A stretch of 64,000 nt of DNA from Candidatus Endomicrobiellum siamense (GTDB taxonomy: Bacteria; Elusimicrobiota; Endomicrobiia; Endomicrobiales; Endomicrobiaceae), in assembly GCA_031268145.1 (NCBI GenBank), contig JAIRXS010000030.1, positions 1-64,000 of the forward strand, written 5' to 3'. The notes below the pieces were generated by a model, which saw only the letters and a list, made by a program, of their open reading frames with translations, made no database searches and was not told the origin of the DNA. Below, piece by piece: positions 62,177 to 64,000 of the stretch (its first letter is position 1; each line of letters opens with the position of its first letter). A program made the translations under genes and the position numbers.

Positions 62177-64000
62177 TTACTTCTTGTTATCATCTACAAT
62201 TTCTGCATCAACTACATTACCAGAATCTTGAGTATCTTTTTGTTTACCTTGTTCTGTTGCTTGACCAGAAGCACTTTGCGTTTGAGAAGCTTTATATACA
62301 GATTCTGCAAGTTTGTGAGAAGCAGTCATCAACGCTTCTTTTGTTGATTTAATTGCTGCGACATCATTCCCTTTAAGTGCATCTTTTGCAGCTGATAAAG
62401 CTTGCTCTATTTTAAGTTTTTCTTCAGCAGAAACTTTATCCCCATGCTCTTTTAAACTCTTCTCTACAGAATAAACAAGGTTATCTGCTTCATTCCTTAC
62501 TTCTATTTCTTCTTTACGCTTAGAATCTTCAGAAGCATATTGTTCAGCCTCTTTTACATATTTATCTATATCTTCTTTTGAAAGTTTTGTTGAAGAAGAT
62601 ATTTTTATAGATTGTTCCTTGCCAGTCCCTTTATCTTTTGCAGATACATGCAAAATACCATTTGCATCTATATCAAAAGTAACTTCTATTTGAGGTACTC
62701 CTCTTGGAGCAGGAGGGATACCATCTAACATAAACTTACCCAAAGATAAGTTATCTTTCGCCATTGGCCTTTCACCTTGCAAAACATTAATTTCAACACT
62801 TGGCTGGTTATCTGCGGCTGTTGAAAATATCTGCGAACGTTTTGCAGGAACCGTTGTGTTTCTATCTATTAAAGACGTTCTTACACCACCCATTGTTTCT
62901 AAACCCAAAGTCAGAGGTGTAACATCTAAAAGAAGAATATCTTTAACATCACCTGTAAGCACTGCAGCTTGGACTGCCGCACCAAAACACACACACTCCA
63001 TAGGATCTATACCGCGCTCTACTTTTTTACCTACATAATCTTCAACAAATTTTTGGACGATAGGCATTCTTGTAGGACCACCAACTAAAATTATCTTTGT
63101 AACTGTATCTGCATTAAGCTTTGCATCTTCTAAAGCTTGGTCTATAGAGTCTTTACATCTTTCTACTATAGACCTTATTAAGTTTTCAAGTGTTGCCCTT
63201 GTAAACTTCATGGTTAAATGTTTAGGACCTGAAGCGTCTGCTGTAATAAATGGAAGATTTATATCTGTCTCTAAGATATTTGAAAGCTCTATTTTGGCTT
63301 TTTCAGCAGATTCTTTTAAACGCTGCATTGCCATTTTATCGTTACGTAAATCTATACCATTTGTTCTTTTAAAATCTTCTGCGATATAGTCTATTAAAGC
63401 GTTGTCCATATCAGTTCCGCCAAGTTGTGTATCCCCAGAAGTTGAAAGTACTTCAAAAGTACCTTCAGTGCCCATTTCCATAATGGTTACATCTAAAGTA
63501 CCTCCACCAAAGTCGAAAACCAATATTTTTTGTTCTTTTCCAACTTTATCTATACCATAAGCAAGGGATGCCGCTGTAGGTTCGTTTACAAGTCTTACTA
63601 CATCTAAGCCCGCAATCGCACCTGCATCTTTTGTAGCTTGTCTTTGATTATCGTTAAAGTACGCAGGCACAGTTATAACAGCTTTGTTTATAGATTCTCC
63701 AAGATAAGCTTCTGTGTCTTTTTTTATTTTTTGCAAAATAAACGCAGAAAGCTGCTGAGGCGTAAATTCCTTACCGTTTACATTATATTTGTAATCTGTA
63801 CCCATTTTTCTTTTAAAAGCACTAATCGTGCCTTCTGGATTTGTTACAGCTTGCCTTCTTGCTGGCTCACCAACTAAAAGTTGCCCATCCTTCGCAAAAG
63901 CTACATAAGAAGGAAAAGCTTTGCCTCCTAAAGTTGTACCTTCTGCAGAAGGTATAAGAGTAGTTTTTCCCCCTTCCATAACAGCTGCGGCAGAGTTTGA
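62177..64000 (-). CDS. dnaK: Chaperone protein DnaK (5' end beyond window)
   Basis: The frame continues past the window end: before [10 protein letters not shown] it reads SNSAAAV, consistent with the usual 'GT-NS' phosphate loop, so the first ~10-14 codons lie outside. 607 residues are visible. They include the ATPase core with [44 protein letters not shown] and [16 protein letters not shown], the linker [14 protein letters not shown], the substrate-binding domain with [16 protein letters not shown], and an acidic [12 protein letters not shown] tail typical of DnaK. The CIRCE or other heat-shock control would be outside the window. Confidence 0.97.
   Translation of the reverse strand, partial: SNSAAAVMEGGKTTLIPSAEGTTLGGKAFPSYVAFAKDGQLLVGEPARRQAVTNPEGTISAFKRKMGTDYKYNVNGKEFTPQQLSAFILQKIKKDTEAYLGESINKAVITVPAYFNDNQRQATKDAGAIAGLDVVRLVNEPTAASLAYGIDKVGKEQKILVFDFGGGTLDVTIMEMGTEGTFEVLSTSGDTQLGGTDMDNALIDYIAEDFKRTNGIDLRNDKMAMQRLKESAEKAKIELSNILETDINLPFITADASGPKHLTMKFTRATLENLIRSIVERCKDSIDQALEDAKLNADTVTKIILVGGPTRMPIVQKFVEDYVGKKVERGIDPMECVCFGAAVQAAVLTGDVKDILLLDVTPLTLGLETMGGVRTSLIDRNTTVPAKRSQIFSTAADNQPSVEINVLQGERPMAKDNLSLGKFMLDGIPPAPRGVPQIEVTFDIDANGILHVSAKDKGTGKEQSIKISSSTKLSKEDIDKYVKEAEQYASEDSKRKEEIEVRNEADNLVYSVEKSLKEHGDKVSAEEKLKIEQALSAAKDALKGNDVAAIKSTKEALMTASHKLAESVYKASQTQSASGQATEQGKQKDTQDSGNVVDAEIVDDNKK

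Noticed and set aside
1-64000. CRISPR arrays, rRNA genes and further tRNAs
   Set aside because: No regularly spaced direct repeats or rRNA-like sequence seen by eye. Only one cloverleaf was found. A machine scan could still find a weak case.

Overview
The window is AT-rich, densely coded bacterial DNA from a Gram-negative-type cell. It encodes MsbA-type lipid export, an autotransporter, a porin, RseP, the MEP isoprenoid genes dxr and ispG, bactofilin, AddAB and a Tad-like pseudopilin set. With a hexose-phosphate-type (UhpC/GlpT) importer and scattered transposase wrecks, the best fit is an Elusimicrobiota/Endomicrobium-like gut bacterium or protist endosymbiont. That assignment is inference from gene content; no 16S gene is present.

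Layout. 0-7.7 kb: end of a tail-collar-like protein, a GT8 glycosyltransferase, an MsbA-like exporter, an ABC-F ATPase, a small anchored protein and recG. 7.8-8.0 kb: a 173-bp IS256-type remnant with both inverted repeats. 7.96-17.1 kb: an accessory block on the minus strand with strikingly purine-rich coding DNA. It holds a Pmp-like autotransporter with about ten FxxN/GGxI repeats, a 1588-codon mosaic gene with a HELGH metalloprotease module, and a 374-codon gene. The last two look like halves of one TIKI/TraB-type protein broken by a frameshift. 17.6-26 kb: priA, a family-4 uracil-DNA glycosylase, split coaB/coaC, rpoZ, gmk, argF, maf, a SurA-N-type protein, bactofilin and an M23 peptidase. 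26.1-34.6 kb: a HAD phosphatase with a 56-aa membrane protein, addB-addA, smpB and a sensorless two-component pair. 34.8-40 kb: tRNA-Thr(UGU), TadE/TadG-like pseudopilins with a mini-secretin, a GT9 glycosyltransferase and a purine permease.

40-50.9 kb is a long co-oriented housekeeping cluster (transcribed rpsB, tsf, pyrH, frr, ferredoxin, uppS, cdsA, dxr, rseP, fic, ispG, greA, proS). It joins translation, isoprenoid/undecaprenyl and phospholipid synthesis. The small ferredoxin and the Fic enzyme are insertions into an otherwise familiar order. 51-51.8 kb is a wrecked IS481-type transposase. 52-54.7 kb is a plus-strand uhpC-porin pair ending at a strong terminator. 54.7-64 kb, minus strand: a Cys-rich secreted protein, dCMP deaminase, engB, a Bax-inhibitor-1 protein, a Nudix hydrolase, cinA, thrC, a methyltransferase, dnaJ and dnaK (cut by the window end).

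The most unusual region is 7.8-17.1 kb: a surface-protein island of odd base composition, with a composite giant gene whose AT-rich protease module sits between two copies of the same ~65-residue segment. No CRISPR array or rRNA gene was seen.
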